Part shown: piece after piece, positions 44,910 to 53,878 of the stretch
Numbering within the stretch: the first letter of the stretch is position 1
Layout of the letters: each line of letters begins with the position of its first letter
From: Pirellulales bacterium
GTDB lineage: Bacteria > Planctomycetota > Planctomycetia > Pirellulales > JACPPG01
Length of the DNA stretch: 64,000 nucleotides
Reading direction: 5' to 3'
Assembly (NCBI GenBank): GCA_036490175.1
Contig: DASXEJ010000227.1
Location: 20,280-84,279, forward strand
Translations under genes and position numbers: made by a program
The notes under the pieces: generated by a model
The model's database searches: none
Told to the model about the DNA's origin: nothing
What the model saw: the letters and a program-made list of their open reading frames with translations, nothing else

Positions 44910-45410
44910 ATGAGCCACGACTATTCCCTCGGATCCGTGGACGTCAGTTCGACGCCATTGGAGCGGTTCGAAGAGTTTCTGCAGAGCCGTGGCAAGCGGG
45001 TCACGCAGCAGCGGCGTATTATCGTCGAGCACGTGTTCAGCCATCACGAGCATTTCGACGCCGACAATTTGCTCGACGAGCTCCGCAAACATACTGGCGA
45101 CCAGTCGGTCAGCCGGCCGACCGTCTACCGCACGCTCACCGAGTTGGTCGACGCTGGGCTGCTGCGGAAAATGGTCCTCAACGACCGCTCGGTCTACGAG
45201 CATGACTACGGCTATCCCCAGCACGATCATCTGCACTGCGAAAAGTGCGACAAGCTGATCGAGTTTTCCAGCGACGAAGTGAAGGAAATTCGCGAGGCCG
45301 TAGCGCGCAAGCACCAGTTTCGGGCCTTGGGTCACCGGCTGATTATCACTGGCCTGTGCGCCGAGTGCAGCCGCCCGAAACGACCAACCCGCCGGCTGGA
45401 CTTGATCTAG
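44910..45410 (+). CDS. Fur-family metal-responsive transcriptional regulator
   Basis: The 166-residue repressor has the Fur winged helix (RVTQQRRIIVEHVFSHHEHF and SRPTVYRTLTELVDAGLL, the recognition helix) and the dimerisation part with metal sites. The structural zinc is expected from two CxxC pairs, Cys110/Cys113 (HCEKCDK) and Cys150/Cys153 (CAECSR). HDHLH at residues 105-109 supplies regulatory metal ligands. This is the Fur layout rather than PerR or Zur, although the metal (iron, zinc or manganese) cannot be told. The ATG at 44910 is used; the open frame starts 18 codons earlier but shows no ribosome binding site. Confidence 0.9.
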   Translation: MSHDYSLGSVDVSSTPLERFEEFLQSRGKRVTQQRRIIVEHVFSHHEHFDADNLLDELRKHTGDQSVSRPTVYRTLTELVDAGLLRKMVLNDRSVYEHDYGYPQHDHLHCEKCDKLIEFSSDEVKEIREAVARKHQFRALGHRLIITGLCAECSRPKRPTRRLDLI

Positions 45411-45517
45411 TTCCGCGAGCGGTTCGGGTCGCGTCAGTCTCCGTACGCAGTGCGGATGGCATTGGTGCCAAAGTCATTGGTGTCGACTATATTGGCGCCG
45501 ACCCTGTCCCTGCCCGG

Positions 45518-46945
45518 TCACACTTCGACGGTTCCTCGTGTGCGAATCGCGCTGGCATAGCGCGTGCGGATCGGCGCGACGACGGATTCCACAAACTCGT
45601 CGACCTGTTCGGGCGCCCGGCCGATGAATCGCGCCGGATCGAGGGCCGCTTCGAGATTCACCCCGGCGAACGCGGTATCCTTGCCTAGGCGTTCCAACAG
45701 GTCGTTGGGCCGGCCTTGTTGCTTCACCACCGCGGCCGCGGCCTGGCTGTGACGGCGAATCCGCTCGTGCAGGTCCTGGCGGTCTCCGCCGGCGCTGGTG
45801 GCCGCCATCAGGATGTTCTCGGTGGCCATGAAGGGGAGCTCTTCGGCCAGGTGCTTGGCGATCACCTGCGGATAGACTTCGAAGCCGGCGGAAACGTTTT
45901 CGTACAGGATCAAGATCGCATCCGTGGCCAACAACGCCTGCGGCAACGTCAGACGGCGATTGGCGCTGTCGTCCAGCGTCCGTTCCAGCCATTGCGTGGC
46001 AGCGGTTTCGGCGGCGCTTCCCTCCAGGCCGATCACGAACCTCGCCAGGCCGCAGATCCGTTCCGACCGCATGGGATTGCGCTTGTAGGCCATCGCCGAC
46101 GAACCGATTTGATCCTGCTCGAACGGCTCTTCCAACTCTTTACGGCTTTGCAACAGGCGCCAATCGGTGGCCGCCTTCTGGGCGCTCTGTGCGATGCCCG
46201 ACAGTGTGGCCAGCACGTGGGCGTCGACTTTGCGCGAATAGGTCTGCCCCGTGACAGGGTACGATGCGGCAAAGCCCATCTTCGCAGCCACGCGTCGTTC
46301 CAGTTCCTTGACCTTGTCATGGTTGCCGGCAAATAACTCCAGGAAACTGGCCTGGGTGCCGGTGGTTCCTTTTACGCCGCGCGCCTGCAACGTCGACAGA
46401 CGATGCTCGACTTCGTGCAGATCAAGCACCAGGTCGTAGGCCCACAGGCAGGCGCGCTTGCCCATTGTGGTGGGCTGCGCCGGCTGAAAGTGTGTGAACC
46501 CCAGACACGCAAGGCTGCGATTCCGCACGGCGAACGTGGCCAGTCGATCGATGGCCGCCACGAGCCGCGATCGCAACAGCTCCAGCGATTCGCGCAGCAG
46601 GATCAGGTCGGTGTTGTCGGTCACATAGCAGCTTGTCGCGCCCAGATGGATGATTCCCCGCGCCTCGGGACAATCGTCGCCGTAGGCGTGTACGTGAGCC
46701 ATTACGTCGTGGCGCAGCTTCCGTTCGTAACGGGCTGCGGCGTCGAAATCGATCGTGTCGATCTTTGCCCGCAGGGCCGCGATTTGCGCCGCAGTGATCG
46801 GCAGTCCCAACTCGGATTCGGCTTCGGCCAGGGCAACCCACAATTGACGCCAGGTGCGAAATTTCCGCTGCGGACTCCACAGCCGGGACATTTCTGCCGA
46901 GGCATAGCGAGCCACAAGAGGATTGTCGTACTGGTCGTGGGACAT
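45518..46945 (-). CDS. purB: Adenylosuccinate lyase
   Basis: PurB splits adenylosuccinate to AMP and fumarate, and SAICAR to AICAR and fumarate, in purine synthesis. The 475-residue protein is the longer, vertebrate-like type. The signature loop [11 protein letters not shown] is at residues 281-291, and other conserved parts are [14 protein letters not shown] (151-164) and [19 protein letters not shown]. The ATG at 46945 gives [20 protein letters not shown]; the open frame extends to 46984. It is convergent with the Fur gene and is followed upstream by the HD phosphohydrolase on the same strand. Confidence 0.95.
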   Translation of the reverse strand: MSHDQYDNPLVARYASAEMSRLWSPQRKFRTWRQLWVALAEAESELGLPITAAQIAALRAKIDTIDFDAAARYERKLRHDVMAHVHAYGDDCPEARGIIHLGATSCYVTDNTDLILLRESLELLRSRLVAAIDRLATFAVRNRSLACLGFTHFQPAQPTTMGKRACLWAYDLVLDLHEVEHRLSTLQARGVKGTTGTQASFLELFAGNHDKVKELERRVAAKMGFAASYPVTGQTYSRKVDAHVLATLSGIAQSAQKAATDWRLLQSRKELEEPFEQDQIGSSAMAYKRNPMRSERICGLARFVIGLEGSAAETAATQWLERTLDDSANRRLTLPQALLATDAILILYENVSAGFEVYPQVIAKHLAEELPFMATENILMAATSAGGDRQDLHERIRRHSQAAAAVVKQQGRPNDLLERLGKDTAFAGVNLEAALDPARFIGRAPEQVDEFVESVVAPIRTRYASAIRTRGTVEV

Positions 46946-47069
46946 GTCAGATTTTCCAGCATAGAGGCTGTCGTAAACGCCCATTTTATCCCGCTAGCCG
47001 TAAGAATGTCAGGGGACCAGCAGAGGCCGATATGATGGTCCGCAGTATCCACCAGCGCGAATGCTGAAA

Positions 47070-48470
47070 TTACATATTGGTGGCATCGTCGGCGGCGGTG
47101 GGGCCGATCAGGGCATCCAACGTGGCGGCCAGCACCTCGTCGTGCTCGTGCGTTTCCGAGTACACGCGGCAGATGCGATAGCTGAAGGGGATCTGCCGAA
47201 ATAGCTCGCTGTCCGAGAGTGGCCGAATGGCGTCACGCGCTGGATCGAACAAAAAGTTTTGCCCCGCGGCTGGTCCACGCGTGCCCGGCCGGTTGACGTG
47301 CCGCGCCAAATCAACGCGCAGCGGGATGTCCCGCAAGGTTGCGGGAAGCGCATCGCGCAACGCACGCTCGAAGAAATCGGGCCGGCTGAAGATGCTCCCC
47401 TGTTCGCCGGCCGCGGGATCGAAGAATACCGTCCGCTCGGCGGCCATTCGCCAGCGTAGCCGCCGATTGAGTAAATCGCGCCAGCGTTCCCCCAACTGTC
47501 GCTGCTTTTCGTCGGTGCTGTCCGGCCAGCGGGTCACGTCGACCAGCAGCGACCATTCCGTAAGTTTTTGATATTCGGCGAGCCGCTCGGCGGGATCGCC
47601 AGGAAACAGGTAATCTCCGCCATCAGCAAACAGATCGGACAACGTCAGGTCTATGCCACGTACCGTGCGGTGAAAATAGAGCGATCGAAACAATTCGGCC
47701 CGCGCCGCCACAAAACGTACTAGCGCCGGCACGCCGCGGGCGTGAATCGTCAGCCCTGCCTCGCTGAAAAATGTGTAGTGCAATAGCCGATCGAGATCGA
47801 AAGCGCGCAGCGAATACCCAGACATGTAGGCATCGCGGAGCACAAAGTCCATGTTGTCGACGGTGTACAGGCCACAAAACAGACTTCGCAAGAATTGCAG
47901 CCAGCGCGGCGCCTGCGCGGCGGCATCCGTGGCCGCTGTGGGCCGAGTGATCAGGTAAGCCACCTGGACAGGGTCGAGTTGTTCGCCAACGGCCAGGCAG
48001 CTATGCGGATTGCGCCGCACGCCGCGGATCAGGTCTGCTAGCTCATTGCAAATTATCTGGCTGCCGATCGTCTCGTGCGTATGACCAAAGCGAGCCAGGA
48101 AATGGGCGTCGAAAAAGTGCCCAAACGGACCGTGCCCGACGTCGTGCAGCAAGCCCGCTAGGCGCAATAGACTTTCGACGTATCCTCGGCTGGGAACATC
48201 GGGACAGGATTCGGCCAGGCTATCGTACAAAGTGGCTGCCGCGCGGCTGGCCACGTGCATCACCCCGATTACATGCTGGAACCGCGTATGCTCCGCCGCC
48301 GGAAAAACCCACCAGGCGGTTTGCAGCTGATGGATTTGACGCAAACGTTGCAGCCATGGATGGTCGATCAGCTGTCGCTCGCAAGTCTCGCTAGCAGCGC
48401 CTCCCGACGTAAAGGGTATGTAGCCGTGCAGCGGATCGTGAGTGAGACCTTCGTGGGGATAATCGCGCAT
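47070..48470 (-). CDS. HD-domain phosphohydrolase, dNTPase/SAMHD1-like
   Basis: The 466-residue protein carries an HD domain of the dGTPase/SAMHD1-like family: HTRFQHVIGVMHVASRAAAT with His66, LLRLAGLLHDVGHGPFGHFF with the His109-Asp110 pair and His113. The opening HDPLHGYIPF, with H near residue 11, is also typical. Metal-dependent hydrolysis of nucleotide triphosphates is likely, but substrate and activation are unknown. The rest is helical and similar to predicted deoxynucleotide triphosphohydrolases. The ATG at 48470 lies in a gap of over 300 bp before the divergent secreted-protein gene. Confidence 0.88.
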   Translation of the reverse strand: MRDYPHEGLTHDPLHGYIPFTSGGAASETCERQLIDHPWLQRLRQIHQLQTAWWVFPAAEHTRFQHVIGVMHVASRAAATLYDSLAESCPDVPSRGYVESLLRLAGLLHDVGHGPFGHFFDAHFLARFGHTHETIGSQIICNELADLIRGVRRNPHSCLAVGEQLDPVQVAYLITRPTAATDAAAQAPRWLQFLRSLFCGLYTVDNMDFVLRDAYMSGYSLRAFDLDRLLHYTFFSEAGLTIHARGVPALVRFVAARAELFRSLYFHRTVRGIDLTLSDLFADGGDYLFPGDPAERLAEYQKLTEWSLLVDVTRWPDSTDEKQRQLGERWRDLLNRRLRWRMAAERTVFFDPAAGEQGSIFSRPDFFERALRDALPATLRDIPLRVDLARHVNRPGTRGPAAGQNFLFDPARDAIRPLSDSELFRQIPFSYRICRVYSETHEHDEVLAATLDALIGPTAADDATNM

Positions 48471-48811
48471 GGCGCGAATTATGCTGCCATCCCCAGCATG
48501 CGTCCATCGGTCGTTACCGCGCCGGGCTGAATTCTGTATGGATTAGTCAAGGAGAACAGACTTTTATTCCGAGGAAGCTACCTAAGGTGTCGATCCGTGG
48601 CAGCTCATCGGAATAGCGTCGCCAATCGGCGATCGAATCGCGTGCGGCTCGGGGTGCGAGCTGAATGAGTTTCCCATGTCGCCCAGACTGCGCAAGCTTC
48701 GCTCTGGTAGCGAAATTACCCAGGCGGTAAAATCCGGGGCTTTGACGATATTGCCGGCGGTCGCAAGGCCGCAACGGAACACTGAGGCGGAAACCAGCTA
48801 GGGAGGTGCCT
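48471..48811. other. Divergent intergenic region, no gene seen
   Basis: The 341 bp separate the HD phosphohydrolase from the 660-aa secreted protein. ORFs on the minus strand here are composition artefacts. An AAATCCGGGGCTTTGACGAT stretch at 48731-48750 has a TTTGACG hexamer that may be part of a -35, without a clear -10. Confidence 0.4.
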
Positions 48812-50794
48812 GTGCTCATCAGGTCTGTTTTGTCGCTGTCGGCGGCTGTCTGTCTGGCAATCAGCCCAGTCGGTGTCGCTACGGCGGCGGTCCCGGCGGG
48901 CGATACGCTGTACCCAGACTCGGCCAAGGCCTTCTTCTCGGTTGCCCACGTACCTCAGCTCAAAGCACATTGGGAAACGACGCAACTGTTTCAGTTGATC
49001 GAAGATCCGGTCATGAAACCGTTCGCCGACGACTTGCGCCGACAGTTGGACGACAAGTGGCTGGCAAACCACGAGCGGATCGGCCTCTCGATCGATGACT
49101 TGCACAACATCGCTAGCGGCGAGTTCAGCGGCGCGATCGTCGGCACGTCGACCGGTAAGACGGGCATCGTGGTGCTGGTAGACGTCACGGGTAACGAGGA
49201 CAAGGCCCAGGAGACGCTGGAAAAAGCGGATCGCAATCTTGCCAAAGAGCGGGCCAAGAAAAGCCACAAGACCATCGCCGGCACGCAGCTTACGATCTAC
49301 GATCTGCCGGCCAAGGAAGATCGTCAGGAGGCCCGCCGCGTGGTGTACTTCCTGCGCGACGGCCTGTTGGCTGGGGCCGACAGCATCGAGGCTCTGGCCG
49401 ATGTGCTGGCCCGCGTCGAAGGCAAGCAAGCCAATAGCCTGGTCACGCTGGCGGCCTATCAATCGGTTTCCAAGCGGCTCGCCGAAGCGGCCGGAGATTT
49501 GGCCCCCGACGTGCGCTGGTACATCGATCCATTGGGGGTGGCCGAAGTCCGTGCCCAAGGGAACGACAAGCGGCTCAAGAACCTGAAGATGCTCCGGAAC
49601 CAAGGCTTCGCCGCGATCCAGGGGGTGGGTGGTTACATCAATCTAGGGTTGGGCGAGTACGAGATCCTGCACCGCACGGCCGTGTACGCTCCCAAGCCCT
49701 TCGAAAAAGCAATGGGCATGCTCTCCTTCCCGAATTCCAGCCCCACGGCTCCGCCCGCCTGGGTGCCACGTGACGTCGTGACGTTCACGAGCATGAATTG
49801 GGAGATCAAGACTGCCTTCGAGCGGTTCAGCACGCTCTTCGACGAACTATTCGGCGAAGGTTCGGAAGGAACCTTCAACGACACGATCGACAGCGTCCGC
49901 GACGATCCAAACGGCCCGGGCATCGACATCCGCAAGGACCTGATCGGGCACTTAGGAACGCGCGCGGTCGTAATTACGGACTACAAGCTGCCGATTACGC
50001 CCAGCAGCGAGCGATTTGCGTTTGCGGCCGAAACGACCAACGAGCCGGCCCTGGCCGCCGCGGTACAAAAGTCGCTGGAGACGGACAACAACGTCATCAA
50101 GCGTGTCTTCAAGGATTACATCATCTGGGAGATGAAGGCCGAGGACGACGCGGTCGCGGCCGTAGTCGTCGAGCGCCCGGACGAAGACATCACAGGGGAC
50201 AAAGATGCTCTGGCCCTGAAGGACGCGACCGAGCCCAAGGCGGGTCAGGCCGGTGGCTTCCGCGCCAAAATGGCCGACGAAGACGACGAGCCGGTGCAAT
50301 TGCCGAACGCGGCCGTCGCCGTGGCGCGCGGTCATTTGTTCATCTCGTCGCACGTCGACTTCCTGGAAAAGATTCTGGCCGGTGTTAGCGAAGAGGACCG
50401 GCTGGAGAACGAAGGGGACTTCCAGCGCGTCAATGACGAGTTGAAGAAGCTGGGCGCCAAACAGATTTGCATCCGCAACTTCACGCGTGCCGATGAACAA
50501 CTGCGCATCACCTACGATCTGTTCAAGGCTGGCAAGTTGCCCGAGTCTGAGACCGTGCTCGCGCAAATCATTCGTTCGGCCCAGGAAGAGGAGTCCGACG
50601 GCACTTTCCGCAAACCGAAGTTCGACGGCAGCAAGCTGCCGGACTACCAAGTCGCGCGCCGCTACATCGGCATAGGTGGCACGTACATCAGCACCGAGGA
50701 GAACGGCTGGGTCGTGGTCGGATTCCTGTTCCGCAAAGAGAGCGCCGAGAAAAACCTGGCCTCGAGTCCAGATGCCTTGGAAAAGCTGAAATAG
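48812..50794 (+). CDS. Large secreted protein of unknown function
   Basis: The 660-residue protein has a signal peptide (SVLSLSAAVCLAISPVGVAT) and an acidic, mostly alpha/beta body: NHERIGLSIDDLHNIASGEF, GTSTGKTGIVVLVDVTGNED, RRVVYFLRDGLLAGADSIEA, ILHRTAVYAPKPFEKAMGML and IDIRKDLIGHLGTRAVVITD. The layout is like the large secreted planctomycete proteins that score domain-poor in databases; I cannot assign a function. GGGAGG (48801-48806) lies 5 nt before the GTG at 48812, which decides that start over a GTG two codons earlier. Confidence 0.8.
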   Translation: MLIRSVLSLSAAVCLAISPVGVATAAVPAGDTLYPDSAKAFFSVAHVPQLKAHWETTQLFQLIEDPVMKPFADDLRRQLDDKWLANHERIGLSIDDLHNIASGEFSGAIVGTSTGKTGIVVLVDVTGNEDKAQETLEKADRNLAKERAKKSHKTIAGTQLTIYDLPAKEDRQEARRVVYFLRDGLLAGADSIEALADVLARVEGKQANSLVTLAAYQSVSKRLAEAAGDLAPDVRWYIDPLGVAEVRAQGNDKRLKNLKMLRNQGFAAIQGVGGYINLGLGEYEILHRTAVYAPKPFEKAMGMLSFPNSSPTAPPAWVPRDVVTFTSMNWEIKTAFERFSTLFDELFGEGSEGTFNDTIDSVRDDPNGPGIDIRKDLIGHLGTRAVVITDYKLPITPSSERFAFAAETTNEPALAAAVQKSLETDNNVIKRVFKDYIIWEMKAEDDAVAAVVVERPDEDITGDKDALALKDATEPKAGQAGGFRAKMADEDDEPVQLPNAAVAVARGHLFISSHVDFLEKILAGVSEEDRLENEGDFQRVNDELKKLGAKQICIRNFTRADEQLRITYDLFKAGKLPESETVLAQIIRSAQEEESDGTFRKPKFDGSKLPDYQVARRYIGIGGTYISTEENGWVVVGFLFRKESAEKNLASSPDALEKLK

Positions 50795-50817
50795 CGGATG
50801 GCACTCGCTGCGAGTCC

Positions 50818-51645
50818 TCACGGGTTGAACATATCGTTCAACGTGCGGAACGGCGGCGCTCCGTCGAGAGACGAAAACGTCCCAAGGTCGCGCATTTCGA
50901 ACGCCGCGCGCAATAACGCTCCGTAGGCCGCCCGCGCCAGCGCGCTGCCGACACTGACGCGCTTGACTCCGATCAAGGAAAGCTCGTCCAGTGTGAGACG
51001 CATACCCGGCGATCCCACCAGCACGTTGACCGGTCGATCGACCGAGCTGACCACTGCGACAATGTCTTCGCGGCGGGCCAATCCAGGGGCATAGAGCACA
51101 TCGGCGCCCGCCTCCTGGTAGGCTTGCAGTCGACGGATGGTATCCGCCAGGTCCGCACGCCCGTGCAGATAGTTCTCGGCGCGGGCCGTGAGTGTGAATC
51201 GAAACGGCAGCGCGCGAGCCGCCTCGACCGCGGCCTGCAGGCGTTCGGTGGCCAACCCCAGCTCGTAAATGGGATCATCGGATCGCCCGCTGGCATCTTC
51301 GATCGAGCCGCCGACCAGGCCCACCGCGGCGGCGCGGGTGATGGTGTCCGCCACGATGGCGGGTGCGTCACCGAAGCCGTTTTCCAAGTCCGCGCTGACC
51401 GGCAAGGGCGTAGCCGTCACGATACGGCCGGCATGTGCCAACACGCTTGCCAACCCCATCGAGCCGTCGCGCCGGCCTGCCGCGAACGCGAAGCCGGCGC
51501 TCGTAGTCGCCAACGCCTCGAAGCCGAGTTGCGCCAACAGGCGCGCCGAGCCGACATCCCAGGGGTTGGGTATAACGAAGGCGCGGTCGCGGCAGTGCAA
51601 CGCGCAAAACAGATCTCCTTGGCGCGACTGGGTGGTCATCGGCAT
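50818..51645 (-). CDS. Isocitrate lyase/PEP-phosphonomutase superfamily protein
   Basis: The 275-residue protein is a TIM barrel of the ICL/PEPM superfamily: FVIPNPWDVGSARLLAQLGF, FEALATTSAGFAFAAGRRDG, LPVSADLENGFGDAP and VGGSIEDASGRSDDPIYELG. The metal-binding Asp of DLENGFG is retained. The K-x-C-G-H loop typical of isocitrate and methylisocitrate lyases is absent, so these lyase activities are unlikely. Related small members include oxaloacetate decarboxylase and carboxyvinyl-phosphonate mutases. The start is ATG 51645 or 51639 after GAGGGG. It is convergent with the 660-aa protein gene. Confidence 0.88.
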   Translation of the reverse strand: MPMTTQSRQGDLFCALHCRDRAFVIPNPWDVGSARLLAQLGFEALATTSAGFAFAAGRRDGSMGLASVLAHAGRIVTATPLPVSADLENGFGDAPAIVADTITRAAAVGLVGGSIEDASGRSDDPIYELGLATERLQAAVEAARALPFRFTLTARAENYLHGRADLADTIRRLQAYQEAGADVLYAPGLARREDIVAVVSSVDRPVNVLVGSPGMRLTLDELSLIGVKRVSVGSALARAAYGALLRAAFEMRDLGTFSSLDGAPPFRTLNDMFNP

Positions 51646-51773
51646 ACCCCTCGATGAAGAAACCGCACTATGACGGCATGCAACGCGTGGCGCGGCACGT
51701 CGGAATTGCCTTGGGGGAACCCGTTGGCAATCCGTACCTGTTCATCCGTCAACTGTCCATTGGCATATTGTTT

Positions 51774-51894
51774 GGGACCTCTGTCAATGAGTAAAGTTGC
51801 TCATGGCTGCACTGGCCTCTATCCCCGTAGCGGCCCTCCCCCATGAGTTGCAGCCATAGCCGCCTGGCGTCCCTAACCGCACAGGCGGCTTTTT
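51774..51894 (+). ncRNA. Candidate structured small RNA with intrinsic terminator
   Basis: About 120 nt on the plus strand fold into three consecutive hairpins. The first is ATGAGT (51787-51792) with GCTCAT (51799-51804). The second is a perfect 9-bp stem ATGGCTGCA (51803-51811) with TGCAGCCAT (51849-51857), enclosing an inner GGCC-CTA/TAG-GGCC hairpin (51814-51835). The third is a terminator, AGCCGCCTG (51858-51866) with CAGGCGGCT (51882-51890), then TTTT. A GGGAC at 51774-51778 can pair with GTCCC (51869-51873) inside the terminator loop, which would give a pseudoknot or a switch. A TATTGT hexamer (51766-51771) sits where a -10 would be. 6S-like RNA is one possibility; I do not recognise the family. 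Confidence 0.4.
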
Positions 51895-51971
51895 GTTGCG
51901 CTAAACTCGGCCGGCCCTGACGGATCGTCGTCTTGACGGACGAAGGGATCCCAGGCGTTGACACTGGGCAC

Positions 51972-52012
51972 AAAAAAAGCCGCAGGCCCCAGAGGTGTCT
52001 GGGGCCTGCGGC
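51972..52012 (-). terminator. Intrinsic terminator of the Gly/His-rich TPR gene
   Basis: A perfect 15-bp stem is formed by GCCGCAGGCCCCAGA (51979-51993) and TCTGGGGCCTGCGGC (51998-52012) with loop GGTG. On the minus strand it is followed by seven T (A-run 51972-51978). It lies 35 bp beyond the stop of the TPR gene and is the clearest terminator in the window. Confidence 0.92.
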
Positions 52013-52046
52013 AGAGATCTCGCACTCGTTTCCGCGAGCGAACGGG

Positions 52047-53591
52047 TTAGAACGTCGGCTGTCCGGCTTTGGCCTGGGCGGGCAACTCGGCGTTCCCCTT
52101 CTTGGCCGTCGGCTTGTCGTCCTTTTCCTTGGCTTTGAACTGCTCGAACAGCCGCTTCGCCATCTCGTCCTGCGGCGCGAGCGTCTGGGCCTTCTCTAGT
52201 TGTCTCATACCGTCTTGCGGGTACCCAAGGAACCCGTAATGGTAGCCGACCAGGAACCGCAAGGCGGGTGAGTCTGGACTCTCCTTGACCGCCTTCTCGA
52301 GCGCCCGCAGCTGGTTCGTGTACTCGCCCACCTTGGGGTACAGCTCGGTGTAGTTTTTCACGACCACACCCCACTGATCCTCAGGCAGCATCTGCATGCC
52401 TTGTTGCACGGCGCCGGCCGCTTCGTCGAATTTGCCGGTGGCAAACAGAGCCTGGGCCAGCATCATCACGAGCGTGCCGTTCGAAGGATCGTCGAGGATC
52501 GCATGGCGCCAATCGCGCACTGCGGATTCGAAGTTGGAGGATTTGAAGTCGGTTTCGCCGGCAGCTGCGAACTCGCCAATCTGTGCATCGGTAGGTTGTT
52601 GCGCAACCTGGCTCGCGTCGGCCAACTCGTCGGTCCCGTACGTACCGTACGCGTTGTAGGCATAGTAGGGATACCCATTGCCGTAGCCACCGTATCCGTA
52701 ACCCCCGCCATATCCGCCGTAGCCGCCGTACAGTCCCCACATGCCTAGGAACGGATAGCCGAAGAACGGATAGCCGTAGCCATACCAGTAGGGCCAGGCG
52801 TTGCGGTTCCAATTGTTGTAGCCGTAGCCGAAACCCCACCACGGCCAGAAACCACCGAAAAAGAACGGCGAAAAGAAGCCGTTGCGATTGAAATTGTTCC
52901 CGTGGTGATTCCAATTTCCGTTGTGGTTCCAGTTGCCGTTATGGTGCATGCCGTTGTTGTGCATGCCATTGGCCAGGTTGCCGTTATGGGCAGCGTTACC
53001 AGTCAGTTGGGAGTTAGCGCCGCGGAAGCCCGCAGTGTGCGTCCCATGGTTGGCAAGGAACTGAGAATGATTGTGCGTACCGGTCGCCGAGTTGCCGTGG
53101 CTCAAGCCGGTCAGGTGACTCGCTTGTCCCAGCGTGCCGGCCGTATGGCCTTGTCCCGCGTGATGGCCCGCGCCATTGCTCATGATCGATTGGTTGATGT
53201 GCGACATCGAGTGGGCACTGGTCGCACTGTGGGAGCCGACGCCGCCGATGTTGCTACCACCGATGTGGCCGATCGAGCCCGGGCTGTGCGTGCCTGGCGA
53301 CGAATAGCCGTGGCCCACCCCGCCCATGCCACCGCCGTAGAAGCCGCCGGAGTGACCCATGCCACCGCCGTAGCCACCGAAGCCCCCTCCGTAGCCGCCA
53401 AAGCCACCGTGACCACCACCGAATCCGCCGTGGCCACCGCCGAATCCGCCACCGCCGTGCCCACCACCGCCTCCACCATGTCCGCCGCCACCGCCTCCGC
53501 CACCGCCACCATGAGCGAATGCAAACTGCCCTATACCCAGGGATCCGGCGGCCAATAGCGCGGCCGCCCATCGCATGTGTCGAGATCGCAT
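52047..53591 (-). CDS. Gly/His/Asn/Tyr-rich secreted protein with C-terminal TPR domain
   Basis: The 514-residue protein has a signal peptide (WAAALLAAGSLGIGQFAFA). Residues ~27-300 are low-complexity: first GGGGHGG and GGFGGGHGGFGG repeats, then His/Asn/Ser-rich stretches (HNHSQFLANHGTHTAG, NGNWNHNGNWNHHGNN) and Trp/Tyr/Gly-rich ones. Residues ~330-490 fold as TPR-like helices, with FKSSNFESAVRDWRHAILDD, LAQALFATGKFDEAAGAVQQ and FLVGYHYGFLGYPQDGMRQL. Similar proteins are frequent in planctomycetes; an extracellular or cell-surface role is inferred. The start at 53591 is GTG or ATG-like; an internal Met at residue 6 is also possible. Confidence 0.85.
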   Translation of the reverse strand: MRSRHMRWAAALLAAGSLGIGQFAFAHGGGGGGGGGGHGGGGGGHGGGGFGGGHGGFGGGHGGFGGYGGGFGGYGGGMGHSGGFYGGGMGGVGHGYSSPGTHSPGSIGHIGGSNIGGVGSHSATSAHSMSHINQSIMSNGAGHHAGQGHTAGTLGQASHLTGLSHGNSATGTHNHSQFLANHGTHTAGFRGANSQLTGNAAHNGNLANGMHNNGMHHNGNWNHNGNWNHHGNNFNRNGFFSPFFFGGFWPWWGFGYGYNNWNRNAWPYWYGYGYPFFGYPFLGMWGLYGGYGGYGGGYGYGGYGNGYPYYAYNAYGTYGTDELADASQVAQQPTDAQIGEFAAAGETDFKSSNFESAVRDWRHAILDDPSNGTLVMMLAQALFATGKFDEAAGAVQQGMQMLPEDQWGVVVKNYTELYPKVGEYTNQLRALEKAVKESPDSPALRFLVGYHYGFLGYPQDGMRQLEKAQTLAPQDEMAKRLFEQFKAKEKDDKPTAKKGNAELPAQAKAGQPTF

Positions 53592-53878
53592 CGAAAGACC
53601 CTCCCTCTCCAGGGGTTAGTGCGCACCGCTCCTGTCCCTTAATTTGTACGCGTAAATTAGGCAAATGGCGAGAAAATTACGAATTTGTCACCACAGCCCG
53701 GGAGCTTTTCGGGAACCGTGCGTGGCACCCCGCAGCAGGGAACGAAGAACCCCTAGATGCGTGTCGCCCAGAGATTTCCTCAAGCATCGCCCCGACTCGT
53801 CCGCGGGCGGACAAGGCGTCTTGGGAACTAGCAAGATCTGGCGGTATTGGATCGCCGCGGCGACCCTTCGCGGCGCTG

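Larger units (their letters stand above)
51646..52046. other. Intergenic region with a candidate ncRNA and a terminator
   Basis: The 401 bp between two minus-strand genes contains, on the plus strand, a candidate structured RNA (51774-51894) with its own terminator, and on the minus strand the terminator of the TPR gene (51972-52012). No coding frame is supported on the plus strand. Confidence 0.55.

Noticed and set aside
52902..53558. 218-codon plus-strand frame rich in Ala/Thr/Val opposite the Gly/His-rich protein
   Set aside because: It is produced by the repeated codons on the other strand and lacks a start signal.
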